Shown: in pieces, positions 11,620-22,356 of the stretch
Layout of the letters: every line of letters begins with the position of its first letter
Position numbering within the stretch: position 1 is the first letter of the stretch
From: Gentiana macrophylla
Taxonomy: Eukaryota > Streptophyta > Magnoliopsida > Gentianales > Gentianaceae
Length of the DNA stretch: 64,000 bases
Direction: 5' to 3'
Assembly: GCA_026214975.1 (NCBI GenBank)
Contig: CM047806.1
Location: 98,913,811-98,977,810, forward strand
The notes under the pieces: generated by a model
What the model was told of the DNA's origin: nothing
Databases searched by the model: none
Seen by the model: only the letters and a program-made list of their open reading frames with translations
Made by a program: the position numbers and the translations under genes

Positions 11620-12190
11620 ATCAACATTGCACTTTGTTTCATTGATCATAGTTTTTGTATTGTCAGACGAAAACTTGGTCGATGTTCACATAGCCCTCGA
11701 TGACTCTATTGTACGGTTGGAAGTGGAGCATACTCTTCCAGTGTTACGTAATACTAATACATACGAAGTTGATCCTATTGGTATCATATATATGATGTTC
11801 AGACATTTTTTTGTACCAACAATAATCACACTTATTGTCCATCATTTATAGTTGCAGGCCTAACGTTTATTTATGCTAAGATCCATGGAACACAATTCTT
11901 TAATTAGTATTTGCCAAAATATGCTCTGTATTCATTCATCGTCTTTTATGAAATGTCAGAAAATAACTTGATCAATGTCCAAGTAGCCATTGATGCTTAT
12001 CATGTACATCCGAATGCAGTGCATCCTGCATACAAAATCGATTCAACCTACCGGTATCAGATATGTCATCATCATAGCAATATATCTTTACTTTACTTAG
12101 TATTCATTATTTATAGTTGCAAACCTTCGATTTATATATGCTTAGATTAATGGAACATAATTTCCTAATGATCAAATCTTTATTGTTCGT
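11620..12190. repeat. Two diverged tandem units of about 290 bp
   Basis: Unit one (about 11627-11905) and unit two (about 11911-12175) share the order: open stretch with a DENLVDVHIALD-like or ENNLINVQVAID-like reading, a spacer, then tttatagttgca, a tttat-rich piece and atggaacaca/ataa. Shared words are interrupted by indels. The open stretches are short (74 and 79 codons) and match no family I recognise. They may derive from a duplicated exon carried inside the Mutator-like or Helitron element. Confidence 0.45.
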
Positions 12191-12349
12191 CTTTTGCGTA
12201 TTAAACAATGTCGTTGTTTCATTTACGTTTTGTTGTGGAAACATATGAGCAAGACAAGACATTTCATTTGTCTTTCTATCGCCGCTTAATGATTGCAATG
12301 TGTCAAGTTATTCATTATGCTATCCTTTTATTTTGTATAATCTAAACAT

Positions 12350-12378
12350 CCCGTGCATGTGCACGGGTTATTGGCTAG
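12350..12378 (+). mobile_element. Helitron-type 3' terminus
   Basis: A perfect 8-bp GC-rich stem (cccgtgca, tg, tgcacggg) at 12350-12367 is followed after seven bases by CTAG at 12375-12378 and then T. This is the arrangement of a Helitron 3' end (hairpin, short spacer, CTRR, insertion before T). The 5' TC end was not identified. The internal part may be cut by the CACTA insertion. No Rep/helicase frame is visible. Confidence 0.6.
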
Positions 12379-12930
12379 TGAAAATATAGGAATAATATAC
12401 GTGTATGTATATATGTACATTGCACGGGATATGTGAATATACTATGAAATAAAATTTCGTATAATATTGTATGAAAATATATTGAGTTTGATAGTTTATC
12501 CTCTATTTAGTAATATTCAATTTCCACCTCCACACACAAACTCTTAAATTGTGCAAATTTTAAATATGGTCTATGATAAATCTGATTTGATGATCCCGAC
12601 GAAATAAAGAAAATTAGAGATTGAAAAAAACTACCACATTGTATTTTTATTCGGTAAAAATGGTGACATCCTTGGAAAGTGCCGTACAAAACTCGTGGCT
12701 GTAAATACAAGTCCGCATCGTTGACTTCCTAGGCAAGTATTTCCCCGGAATAAGACCCAAATCACAAAAAATTTGCAAAACCTCGTCCTAGACCTTTATT
12801 GAACACCAAACAACAACAACGTACAACCAAAAAAAAAATGAAACCCAGAACAAAAATTCATATCGAAGACCTCAACTAGGCTCCCTCGACAAACTAAATG
12901 CAAAATTATTCACAATAATCGTGAACTCGA

Positions 12931-13449
12931 GCATTAGCATCAAAGTCCATATACCATATTTTATCTCCACAATAGAGTTAAAATGTAGGGATACAACAAA
13001 AAAAACACTCCACAGTGTCACCCCAAATGTAGGTGGAACTATAGCTCACCCTACATATTTTTTATTCATTCTTCCTCTCTCTTTCTTACAAAAATTAATT
13101 TTGAAAAAGTTGTTTATAGTCTATAGATCAAGAATGAGTAATTTAATAGTGTAAGGATGAAGATAGGGATGCTGGTGTAGAGTACTCTGAATTTAGTTGA
13201 TGTAAACAGGGGCGGACGCAGGATCTGAGGTAAGGTGGGACAATAAAAATTTTAAAGAGAAAAATAAAAAATCAAGGGGGGCAAGAACATGCATACTACA
13301 TATGTTAGCAGATTTTTTTCGGATTGAGGAGGGGCAGTTGCCCCCCCCTTTAGCTGTATGTAGCTCCGCCACTGGCTGTAAAGTAGGGATATGTATTTTT
13401 TAATAGTATTTTTAAGGATAGGGATAGGGACTTTGATGCTAAGCATTAG
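12931..13449. mobile_element. MITE of a Tourist/Harbinger-like family, carrying a nested hAT MITE
   Basis: The left end gcattagcatcaaagtcc and the right end (reverse complement ttagcatcaaagtccc) form inverted repeats. The interior has several gatagggat and aatgtaggtgg words. The segment at 13150-13198 is homologous to 14275-14322 in the next element, which shows a family. A TTA-like target duplication is suggested but cannot be fixed. It is interrupted at 13207-13374 by a hAT MITE. Confidence 0.5.
13207..13374. mobile_element. hAT MITE (168 bp) nested in another MITE
   Basis: It starts caggggcggacgc and ends (reverse complement) cagtggcggagc, the CAGNGGCGGA-type hAT terminus. The flanks are gatgtaaa (13199-13206) and gctgtaaa (13375-13382), an 8-bp target duplication with one mismatch. 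The surrounding MITE continues on both sides. Confidence 0.75.
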
Positions 13450-14322
13450 TATCAGCTACTTTATCTTTCAAATTATCCCTACAATATAGTTGAAAAACTA
13501 AGAAATGGATAAAATCTTTCGCTACACATCGTCTCCTATTTTCACCTTACATTGAGGATGATGAACAGTCACACCCTACATCTGAGGTTGTACTGTAGCT
13601 ATCCCCATAATTATTTTATTGTTTATTTCCCTCCGTTCCCTCCATACGCCTCTTTCCTCCATTTATCTTTTCCCCAATAGAAAATCACTCTTCTCAGCCA
13701 AAAAATTAACTAAATTGCAGATCAATTCATTTTGTTTCTTAAAAAATCAGAATCCTACTCGATTATTATTGATCAAAAGAGGTAAATTTTCTATTTGTGC
13801 TATCTAGGTTTTCATTTTCTTGGTTCCTTGATTAATCCAAAAATTTTGTCATTTGTGAAATCCTTGTTTGAGATACATTTTTCTAGTGTTGCTACTATAT
13901 AGACGAAAATTGATTTTGGTGTGAAGTTTCTGTTTGTTTGTCTTTTTTTGATTAATTACTTTGATAGTTTAGATTTGTTGTTTGGTTGAAAAAAAAAAAC
14001 GGACAGGAGAGGGCCTGAGTTCATGTTTACTCGGTTAAATTTGTTATTTTCCTGGTTGGAATTGTCATTCAGGTCTATGGATATCCTATGATTGAAGCAT
14101 TCCAGATGAGGTTTTGATGTTTGCTTTCACAAGAGTTTATTTTCTGAAGTCTGTTGGGTTGAGTCTTCATGATATAGTTGAAGTGGGTATCCGAGACACG
14201 ATATCGTTTCAATCCTTTTTTTGTTTACTTTTGAAAAAAATTGTTTATAGTTAAAGAATTAATATTTTAATGTTGTGGGGATAGAGATAGGGATGTTGAT
14301 TTAGAGTATTCTGAATTTAGGG
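13450..14322. mobile_element. Second, larger relative of the preceding MITE family
   Basis: The left part (13500-13610: tccctacaatatag, acagtcacacccta, gtagctatcccca) and the right part (14225-14322) both align with the MITE at 12931-13449. The middle (about 13620-14220) is different and looks like a 5'UTR-plus-intron (pyrimidine-rich, then aaagaggtaaat at about 13780). This could be captured host sequence. The ends are not defined and no protein is called. Confidence 0.35.
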
Positions 14323-14525
14323 CATTCACATCAGAAAGTCTATCCGGTGCTCTATCCCTAAAATAAAGATAAAAAGTGGAAACTTCCCTCAAATACCTCC
14401 ACAACAGAAGCCTCATCCCTATTTACTTTTAGGGTCAATGAATAGTGTATCCCTATTTATGGAGCACTATCTCTATTTTAATGGAATTTGGTACAAAGAT
14501 AGGGATATGGATGTTGTTTCCATGA
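14323..14525. mobile_element. Probable Tourist-like MITE
   Basis: The segment starts ggcattcacatcagaaag and ends near ggatatggatgttgtttcc. The interior contains tatccctatttatgg and mirrored atagggata words. The pattern resembles plant PIF/Harbinger MITEs, but the terminal inverted repeats are imperfect and no target duplication was fixed. Confidence 0.35.
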
Positions 14526-14599
14526 TAAAAAGCACCTCAAGCTTGTGATATGACAAGAGTAAGACAAGATATTTGAGAAAATCTGTAGAGCTCGCCCTA

Positions 14600-15175
14600 C
14601 GGAAAATCAAGGCTAGTAATCGCATTAAGTAAGGATCTTATGGAGGAATTTTTCCATCGAGCTGTCAAAAAGAGGATTCACCTCAACCAAATCAACATCC
14701 ATGGCCGGGCAATGACTTTCCTTATCCGGTTGGTTGGACTTCGTATAATCACCTTGCTTATTAGGAGGGGAGGATTGATCCATCTTAAGAATTTTTGTGA
14801 CCTCAGGCTGCTCTAAAGAGGGTCCCGGTGTCAGGTTGGTTCGGGCAACTTCAGCTAGATGTGTTCGTTGGATGGGGGGTTTATTCTTGGCCGAAGTAGA
14901 TAATCTAGGAGTTTGTGGCTGATTATCTGTCATGGTGTCACTGCCTATGCGTTTGGAAGATTTAATTTTGTATTGTTGGGTACTCCAAGAAGTTGTTTTT
15001 TGGTTAGAGACAGAGGGGGTGGGTCTGCCTCCTTCAGACGAGATTTTCGCCTAGGAGTTGTTGGATGTGGTTGTCATCTTGGATTTTACCGCTGTTTTGG
15101 CTTGTCCTCGAAGGGATGGAACCGAATTAAATTGCTGTTGGAGGTTCTCAACATCTGTCATCTGACATCTTATAC
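14600..15175 (-). pseudogene. LINE ORF1 remnant, C-terminal part
   Basis: The minus-strand frame at 14933-14625 (102 codons, ending at a stop) and the open pieces upstream to about 15175 continue the ORF1-like protein seen at 20260-21180. The two parts were separated by the Copia element, whose target duplication ATTTG lies at both junctions. The piece is low in recognisable motifs (rich in S, P, T, N), as is usual for the C-terminal half of plant L1 ORF1. The reverse transcriptase ORF2 expected downstream is not present. Confidence 0.5.
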
Positions 15176-15180
15176 ATTTG

Positions 15181-15563
15181 TGAAGAGAGTTTGAGAATGT
15201 GTTAACACAAGAGTAAACTTCAACTTAGTTTATTCATTGAGTAAAAGGATGTATAAATAGATACAATTGAGATAGAGAGACTAGCTAGCTAGCTTGGGCG
15301 GCCACTTGAGTATGTAGATGTGGGCGGCAAGCATGCAAAAGTAAAAAGTAAAAGGTATGTCTATGACATAAAGTAAACTAGAGTTTGACATATTAATTGT
15401 TTATATGACCCACAATTAATATGTCTTTTACAATTAATTTTACAATTAAATAAGGTGTACACAATATTATGCACGACGAATCCTAAGGCTCGGCAATCAC
15501 TGAGCACCTGTTGAAGCCTCTCGCAGATCGAGTCTCTTGAGTAAGGTGAGTAATATTTCCACA
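15181..15563 (-). repeat. 3' LTR of the Copia element
   Basis: On the plus strand it begins tgaagagagtttgag and ends tttccaca. The polypurine tract (minus strand, gatttgaggggg) abuts it at 15564-15575. Confidence 0.93.
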
Positions 15564-15578
15564 CCCCCTCAAATCTGG

Positions 15579-16008
15579 TCAGTATATGTTGATGCGACCA
15601 AGTTTGCTACTTAGTCTCTTGAACATAAGAGGTGGAATAGCCTTGGTAAGAATATCGACGATTCGATCTGTGAGGGAACATCTTTGGAGTTGAATAATCT
15701 TGGCATCAATCTGCTCCTTCGAAAGTGTGTCATCAATGTCCACATGCTTGGTTTTATCATGATGGGTGGATCCTCTGCCATGCATAAGGTGAATTATTAT
15801 CACAACAGAGTGTGATAGAGTTCTTCGATATGGTTCTTTGAAGTTCGGTCGGTACCACTTTTTAGCCATAGAGCTTCACAAATGCCAAGTACAAGTGCCT
15901 TAGGTCAAACTTTCAAAGATCGCTTCTTGACACAAGAGGTTGTTTCTTGCTCCTCCAAGTAACCAGTTTCCCAGTATATATGAGCAATAGCCTGTGGTAG
16001 ACCTCTCA
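15579..16008 (-). pseudogene. Copia RNase H region and polyprotein C-terminus (broken)
   Basis: The minus-strand frame 15869-15579 shows the C-terminal Copia signature: DKTKHVDID, then LTDRIVDILTKAIPP and KLGRINIY at the end. The RNase H core between this and the reverse transcriptase is interrupted by a stop and frame change around 15870-16010. Intact elements have DKTKHID-IDRHFI here. The family's HF-I stretch is altered to DTLSK in this copy. Confidence 0.8.
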
Positions 16009-17060
16009 TCAATGTGACATCCAAACCCAATCAGCATCAGTGTAGACCTTGATTGATCTATCAGTAGACTTGGTGAAGTGCAGGCCTTGGCCAGGAGTGG
16101 ATTTTAAATACCTCAGTATCCTATTCACTGCATCCCAATGTTGCTCAGTAGGGCAATGCATGAATTGACTGACCAGACTGACCCCATATGCAATATCAGG
16201 TCTTGTGTGAGAAAGGTATATGAGTTTGCCTACAAGCCTTTGATATTGTTCTTTCACGACAAACAATGTCACCATGCGATGAGGTATGACTGGGTCTACT
16301 GGAGATCTGAGCAGTTTGCATCCCAGCATGCCAGTTTCCTTCAGTAGGTCCAGGACATACTTCCTTTGGGAGACTGAAATGCCATTGGTGTTTCTAGCTA
16401 CTTCCATACCAAGAAAGTACTTGAGGTAGCCGGATCTTTAACTTGGAACACCTTTGCCAGTAGAGTCTTCAAGTTCTGGATTTCAGTAGAGTCTTCCCCA
16501 GTAAGGATGATATCATCCACATATACAATTAGAATGGACCTCCTCTGGTTGGTTGTCTTGACAAACATGGTGTGATCAGAGTTGCATTGATGATATCCAG
16601 CAGCTTTAACCACAGTAGTGAGTTTTCCAAACCAGGCTCTTGGGATTGCTTGAGGCCATATAGAGATTTCACGAGTTTGCATACCTTGCCCCGAGTGTGG
16701 GGATTGACAAAACCAGGAGGTACATTCATATAGACTTCCTCGGTGAGATCACCATTGAGAAAAGCATTTTTGATATCCAATTGGTGTAGAGGCCGGATCC
16801 AGTTGGACAACTAGAGAGATCGAGAACCACGACGGTGTTGAGTTTTGCCACTTTGGTGCAAAAGTTTCCTTATAGTCAATACCATAAGTTTGAGTGAATC
16901 CCTTGCTACCAATCGGCTTTGTACTTGTCAATTGTACCATCAAGCATTGTATTTGATAGTGAATAACCATCTGCAGCCTAAACTGTCTTCTTGCCTTTGG
17001 GAAGAGTTGTGAGGTCCCAAGTATGATTATCCGGAGGCGATCATCTCGTTTTAACAAAAT
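16009..17060 (-). pseudogene. Copia reverse transcriptase (broken)
   Basis: In order on the minus strand: TYGIDYKETFAP (around 16890), [13 protein letters not shown] with [11 protein letters not shown] (16810-16530), [14 protein letters not shown], then the catalytic box VYVDDIILTG (16682-16398), and the distal LVGKLIYLSHTRPDIAYGVS block (16407-16009). The catalytic YVDD is intact. At least three frame changes separate these blocks, so no active enzyme can be made. Confidence 0.9.
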
Positions 17061-17399
17061 GACCTTCCACTTATCATTTTGAAGGGCCTCCCGAATATTT
17101 CTAGGGATAGAGTGAGAGTCCAGTCCTGTGTAAACATGGCAAAGACAGGAGACAAGCGATCATAAGATAAATAAGTATGAATAGAATGATCGGTGCATGA
17201 TCTTTCCCTTTCCTGAGAGCAATAGTCCGTCATCAATGTCGATGAAGCTGCGAGGATCTGCAGATTCTTTGAGTGTCGATGGGCTCGGGGAGCGGCAGGC
17301 TCGAGTCGGTTGGTTCTTGAGGATCGATGATCTGCTTTGTGAGTCGATAGGCATCTTGGGCTTCGATCTCTTTGAGGCTCGATGAGTTCTTTGAGGTTA

Positions 17400-18300
17400 A
17401 GAGTTTCTTTGAAGGAAGGGGTTTAGGTCAATTTCTATCGAGTTTCCATCGGTGATCGCCAAAGTGGACTTCTTTGTAGTAGGGAGTCCTTTCAAAAATT
17501 TTACATCCATAGAATTATAAAATCTCTTTTTCGAAGGAGAGTAGCACTTGTAACCTTTCTGTCCTTTGCATATCCTAGGAAAATGCACTTGTGAGCTTTG
17601 GGATCAAGTTTGCTTCTGTGTTGGGCATGGATATAGACAAACACAGTACAACCAAAGATTTTTGGAGGTAACTGGGAAATAAGATGGGGGCATGAGTGTG
17701 TGTCCAGTAGGGTTTTGATAGGAGTTTTGAAGCCTAGTACCCTGCTGGGAAGTCTGTTGATTAAGTATGTGGAAGTCAATATGGCTTCACCCCACATATA
17801 TTTTGGAACATTTGTGGTAAACATAATAGACCTAGCCATTTCAAGCAGATGTCTGTTCTTTCTCTCAGCAACCCCATTTTGCTGAGGGGTTTCAACACAA
17901 CTACTGATATGGACAATCCCTTTATCCATCAAGAAAGTGCGAGATGAGACTCATAATATTCAAGAGCATTGTCAGTCTTCAAGATTTTGATCTTAGTGTC
18001 AACCCGAGTGGAGACCATGTTGTAAAATTCTTGAAAGATGGTCCAACTTGGACTTATCCTTCATTAAAAATAACCAAGTGGTTACGGGTGTGGTCATCTA
18101 TGAAGGTAACAAACCACCTCTTTCTGTTATGCTTTTTACTCTTGAGGGTCCCCATACGTCCTTTGTGAATTAAGGTGAATGGTGTGGATGGTAAGTAAGG
18201 TAATTTTGCATACAGATTTGGTGAGTTTAGCAACCGACAAATATCACATTGAAGATCATTCAAATTACAACCTTTAAACAATTCAGGATCTATAGACTTT
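17400..18300 (-). pseudogene. Copia integrase (broken)
   Basis: The GAG-pre-integrase zinc region is partly visible (18281-18054: CDICRLLNSP, then WFVTFIDDHTR of the catalytic core). The C-terminal half is at 17932-17501 with TPQQNGVAERKNRHLLEMAR and the KCIFLGYA box. The frame is lost between 18050 and 17935, where another core acidic residue should lie, and again around 17500. Confidence 0.88.
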
Positions 18301-18551
18301 AAATAACTAAAGCCCGGGATGTCCTAGTCTATAATGCCATAACATGATATTGTCTAGGTTTTGAGTGCATTTCTTGAGGCGATTCGGTCTTGATCTTCTG
18401 TCTTGGCGAGGTTGACCACAAACAGACTGAGCAAGGTTTAGCGATCCCAATCACGCCTTTGAGGAATGATCTGGAATGTGTCGATTCTCATTAAAAACAA
18501 CGATCCAGTTCAAATCTTTAGTAAGTTTCTTGTGAGATATGAGATTGCAAT

Positions 18552-18854
18552 CTAATTTTGGAACAAATAGGACATTCTCAGGCATATCTTATTAGTAAGT
18601 GCTTTTTGACCAAAACCTTTTGCACTAGAGATAGAACCATCAATGATCTTAATATTGTGAATTTGGGGACATGGCTTAAGTTGAGTAATGAGATTTTTAT
18701 TACCAGTCATATGGGATGAGGCCAGAGTCAACAATCCAGGTTTCATTACTAATAGATGAGTAGAATTTTTGTCTTGGCATGAGAGGCTATGTCGGTGAGA
18801 GTGACTACCTCCCTTTGTTGAGTTAGGAAGGCTTTGAATGCGCAAGTTGAGCAT
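18552..18854 (-). pseudogene. Copia aspartic protease region (broken)
   Basis: The minus-strand frame has ASSHMTGNKNLI, the residues that follow the active-site DSGAS/T in Copia proteases. The preceding residues read through a small indel, so the catalytic D is out of frame. It lies between the nucleocapsid-like zinc-knuckle remnant and the integrase, as expected. Confidence 0.75.
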
Positions 18855-19830
18855 TCAACCTGTTGTCATCTTCTTCCTCACTTATGTATGCGCTCGACTT
18901 TCCTTGGCGGTCCGGAGGTCTTGGAGGAGTTAGGCTTGCCATGTAGCTTCCAAGCAAGTGTCCTTGGTGTGATTAGTGCGTTTGCGGTGGTCGCGAACAG
19001 CTTCCCGATTTTATCGGCGAAGCTTCGCGTAAGCCTCGGTAGCCTCAGCAGAGTTTCTGACGATCGGCAGGTGGCACTTTCGGTAGGGTTGTCGGCAGGG
19101 GTTCAAAGAAACATCACTTTTCTCCTCTGCTTTCCTCATGTTTGACCTCGGCAAACATGGATTTGAGATTTGGAAGAGGTTTAGTAGCAAGAATTCTACC
19201 TCGACATCATCAAGAGTAGGATTGATCCGGTAAGGAATTTGAATACTCTCTTTTTCTCGATAATGTCTTTAAAGAGTGCAAAGATCTTTAACATCATTCC
19301 AGGGGTGAGTTTCTAACATATCTAGGTGTTGCCATGCCTTAGATAGTTGATTAAAGTATTGAGTTCTGAGACATATCCCCTTGTCTCGCAATTTTGAATC
19401 TGAGCTTGAGTTCATAGACTTGGATGTATTGTCCTTTTTGAGTAAAGGTCTCTCGGCATTATCCTGCATTTCCTTAGCGATGTCATACATCATAAAGTTC
19501 TCATCGATCTCTTTTGTCATAGACCTCGTGAGGATGGTCATGACTTGGTTATTTTCTGTGTCCCATGCTTCAAACTTGGGGTCGGGCCAAAGAGGCGAGT
19601 TTGGAACTGCACAGATATCCCATCTTGCCCTGGCCGGAGATATACATTTTCATAGACCTTGACCATAGCAAATAATTGTTACCATCAAGTTTATGATTTG
19701 TAAAAGAAGAGTGTTCGATTATCGATCTCTCACGAGGCATTGTGAGTCTCTTGAAGAAGATGAAACTTGAGATAATGTTGACATTTTTCTAAAAAAGAAT
19801 CGAGTTTTTGCAAATGGATTTTAGAACTCA
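18855..19830 (-). pseudogene. Copia gag with zinc-knuckle remnant (broken)
   Basis: The minus-strand frame 19541-19269 contains a gag-like segment with LRDKGICLRTQYFNQLSKAW and then DMLETHPWNDVKDL, as in plant Copia gag (UBN2-type). Further downstream, near 18950, the reading CDH then NHTKDTCWKLHGKP is the second half of a CCHC knuckle with the spacing damaged. Several frameshifts are present. Confidence 0.75.
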
Positions 19831-19832
19831 GT

Positions 19833-19847
19833 AAGGCTCCGATACCA
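19833..19847 (-). promoter_or_regulatory. Primer binding site of the Copia element
   Basis: On the minus strand, tggtatcggagcc directly follows the 5' LTR. It resembles the initiator-methionine tRNA complement (tggtatcagagc) used by most plant Copia elements, with one change. Confidence 0.85.
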
Positions 19848-20228
19848 TGAAGAGAGTTTGAGAATGTGTTAACACAAGAGTAAACTTCAACTTAGTTTAT
19901 TCATTGAGTAAAAGGATGTATAAATAGATACAATTGAGATAGAGAGACTAGCTAACTAGCTTGGCGGCCACTGAGTATGTAGATGTGAAGTGCAAGCATG
20001 CAAAAGTAAAAAGTAAAAGTTATGTCTATGACATAAAGTAAACTAGAGTTTGACATATTAATTGTTTATATGACCCACAATTAATATGTCTTTTACAATT
20101 AATTTTACAATTAAATAAGGTGTACACAATATTATGCACGAAATCCTAAGGCTCGGCAATCTCTTTGAGCACCTGTTGAAGCCTCACAGATCGAAATCAC
20201 TTGAGTAAGGTCGAGTAATATTTCCACA
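19848..20228 (-). repeat. 5' LTR of the Copia element
   Basis: It matches the LTR at 15181-15563 from end to end, with small indels near the gctaactagctt, gaagtgc and cgaaatc positions. It is followed on the plus strand by the target duplication ATTTG. Confidence 0.93.
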
Positions 20229-20233
20229 ATTTG

Positions 20234-21179
20234 TTTCTTCGACGTTCACCTCATTATAAATGTCAAATCTCTAACCCGTGTTCTATTCCTGTTGATGGGA
20301 GGTTTCGTTGGCACCTTCCCCGATAAGTGGTAAGCGGTGCTCGGGTTTGGTTTAAATCGGAGGTGTTTCTCCTTCTCCTCGTTTGTGCAATCATCCAAGG
20401 TCCAAATGGTTGATCTTTAGCTTGTCCAGTTGGCACAATAGGGACATTGGATTGAGGAGCTTCACCATTTGCTTGTGCTGAAACTATGTCCGGGCATGCA
20501 TCCTTGACCGAACTTTCCACACCTGTAGCAGATGTGTTGGAGGCCCTCATACTCCACCTTGTAGCATTTTCTGTTTAATCGAATACTCGGTTTCAACACT
20601 GTTCCAAGGTCAATTTCCACACAGACTCGAGCAATCTTGCCCTTGGAATTTTCTAATGTCACCGTATCCACTTTAACCACTTTTCCAATGATATTACCAA
20701 GTCTCCGAACAAAAGATTCTCAAAATACCTCAATTGGAATAGCGTGGAAATGGACCCAAGCAAAATTTGATTTAATCTAGTGCTCAAAGAGATGGAAGAA
20801 ATGTCTCCATTTGGCCATATAGAGATAGTGGCCTTGAATCATCCATGACCATCTTCAAAGTTGTTCTTTCGTAATTAGTGGCATGGGCAAATAGTACCTA
20901 TTTTCAAGATATGTAAGTTCCAATCTTCCGCTCATGTTCCATAGAGAAGATAATCAACTATGAAGGTACTTGTAGGAGATTGTTTATCCTAGCAATTAGA
21001 TGATTAAGGCTTTCCCCCATGGCCTCCACAAATCGAGACACTCATCAAGGGGAATAACGACTTCATCCTCTTCCGCCTCTCTACCAAAACAATTTGCAAT
21101 TATGTTTGTGCAGTCCTTCTCCGTCACATATGTATGTTCCCATATCAGCATAATTTGCAAACACGACATCAACTCCACT
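20234..21179 (-). pseudogene. LINE ORF1 remnant (DUF4283 plus zinc knuckle)
   Basis: On the minus strand the order is: acidic N-terminal piece ending LWRPWGKALII (21244-20996), then the weak middle of the DUF4283 fold, KIARVCVEIDLG, YKVEYEGLQHICYRCGKFGQ (20680-20462), and FGPWMIAQTRRRR (20550-20263). This is the ORF1 of plant L1-type LINEs, an RNA-binding protein. The zinc knuckle has its first two cysteines, but a small deletion shifts the frame before KDACPD. Stops break the middle. The gene is further split by a Copia element and a hAT element. Confidence 0.8.
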
Positions 21180-21187
21180 CCGGGTGG

Positions 21188-22356
21188 TAGGGGTGAGCAA
21201 AAAAACTGAAAAATCAATCCGAACCGAAAACCAGCCCGAACCAAACCAAAAATAACAAAACCAGTAACAAACTGAATGAATCAGTTTGGTTTGAAACCAA
21301 ACCGAATAATACTGGTTTTGATTTGGTTATTTTTATTTCACCTCAACCCAACCTGAACTCAAACCGAAATCATTAATACATAAATACGTCGTTTTTGTTT
21401 TTGATATATAAGCTTATTACCTAACCCTAACCCTAACCCATTCCATTCTTCATAGTTCATACATATCAGGCGCTTCTCCTCTATACCATGGATTCTTTGC
21501 TCCATTTCGGCTACCATTATAATTGCTTGCCTCATACAACACGTTAGTGACCCTTCCAATCTGCTCTCATCATCAGTTAATGTGTTATCTTCCATATTCT
21601 TATTGTTATTGTTGTTTTACTTCAATGGATTCTTAGTCCTTAATATTTTCTTCTTTGCTTGATATATCGAGTGTTTGTGTAAAACATATGATGAACATAT
21701 AACAGAAAAATGATGGGTTTCTTCTTTCAGTTATTGTGTATTATTTTTCTCATGCTTCATTGCAGCTGATTATATTAATGGATTGTTCACAAAATATAAT
21801 TTTGTTCAAGTGTCTCTGGGTGAATGTTTTGTCTTGCGAATTGGCCTTTGAAGTTCTAAATGCTCAAATATTGTCTTGAACCATTACATTTTTTGTAATT
21901 TTCTTATGGATAACGTTGTTTCCTTTCACATAATGATAATAACATTATGTGTGGACGAATATTGTTCACTTCTGCTTCTGATCTTTTTGTTTTCATGTCC
22001 GGTCTATTAGGTTTATAGAATACTCATGCATCATATATTCTACATATCTTTTGAACTAAATACTGGAAGGAGCAACAGCCTTTCACAAAGTATGTTTTTT
22101 TTACAAAGAATGTATACTTTACATATAACATTTAGATGAAATTGCTTGTTTGTCATAAAAGTAACTCTTTTAAAAAAACCAGGCATGCTAAAACTGAATC
22201 CAAACCGAACCTAAATCGAAACCGGTTCGAACCAAACCATTGGGGTTGACTTGAGTTTGGTTTGGTTTGGGGTACAAAGTATAGCCCCAAACAGACCTCG
22301 CACTTTCCAAACCGAACCGAACCAGCTCAAACCAACCCATGATCACCCATCACCCG
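21188..22356. mobile_element. Non-autonomous hAT element, 1.17 kb, inserted in the LINE
   Basis: It is flanked by a perfect 8-bp target duplication ccgggtgg (21180-21187 and 22357-22364). The left end reads taggggtgagcaaaa; the right end, reverse complemented, carries ggtgatca. The ends are dense in aaccgaacc and ggtttggtttgg words in both orientations, the subterminal repeats of this group. The middle (21400-22180) is AT-rich with no transposase. Joining the flanks restores LINE sequence. Confidence 0.85.

Larger units (their letters stand above)
6138..12748. mobile_element. Mutator-like element with ~80-bp terminal inverted repeats, interrupted by a CACTA element
   Basis: The left end at 6138-6218 (cggaaaatacttgcctagg onward, to ggatgtca) is repeated in reverse complement at 12664-12748 with scattered mismatches. 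Long inverted ends of this kind are typical of MULEs. Subtracting the CACTA insertion leaves about 1.58 kb, so this would be a non-autonomous element. No MURA transposase frame is visible. The expected 9-bp target duplication is not clear: the flanks are tcttaataa and aataagacc, so the exact ends may be a few bases off. Confidence 0.5.
15181..20228 (-). mobile_element. Complete Ty1/Copia LTR retrotransposon, 5.05 kb, degenerate
   Basis: It has LTRs of 383 bp (15181-15563) and 381 bp (19848-20228), each TG to CA, and a perfect target duplication ATTTG (15176-15180 and 20229-20233). A primer binding site matching the initiator-Met tRNA type lies next to the right LTR and a polypurine tract next to the left LTR, so transcription is on the minus strand. 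Gag, protease, integrase, reverse transcriptase and RNase H follow in Copia order, but many frameshifts and stops break the single polyprotein. The LTRs are roughly 95 percent identical by eye, mostly differing by small indels. It inserted into a LINE ORF1. Confidence 0.95.

Noticed and set aside
21418..21441. Three ccctaa-type units resembling telomere repeat
   Set aside because: Too short, and the plant telomere unit is ccctaaa. It lies inside a hAT element, so it is chance or element sequence.
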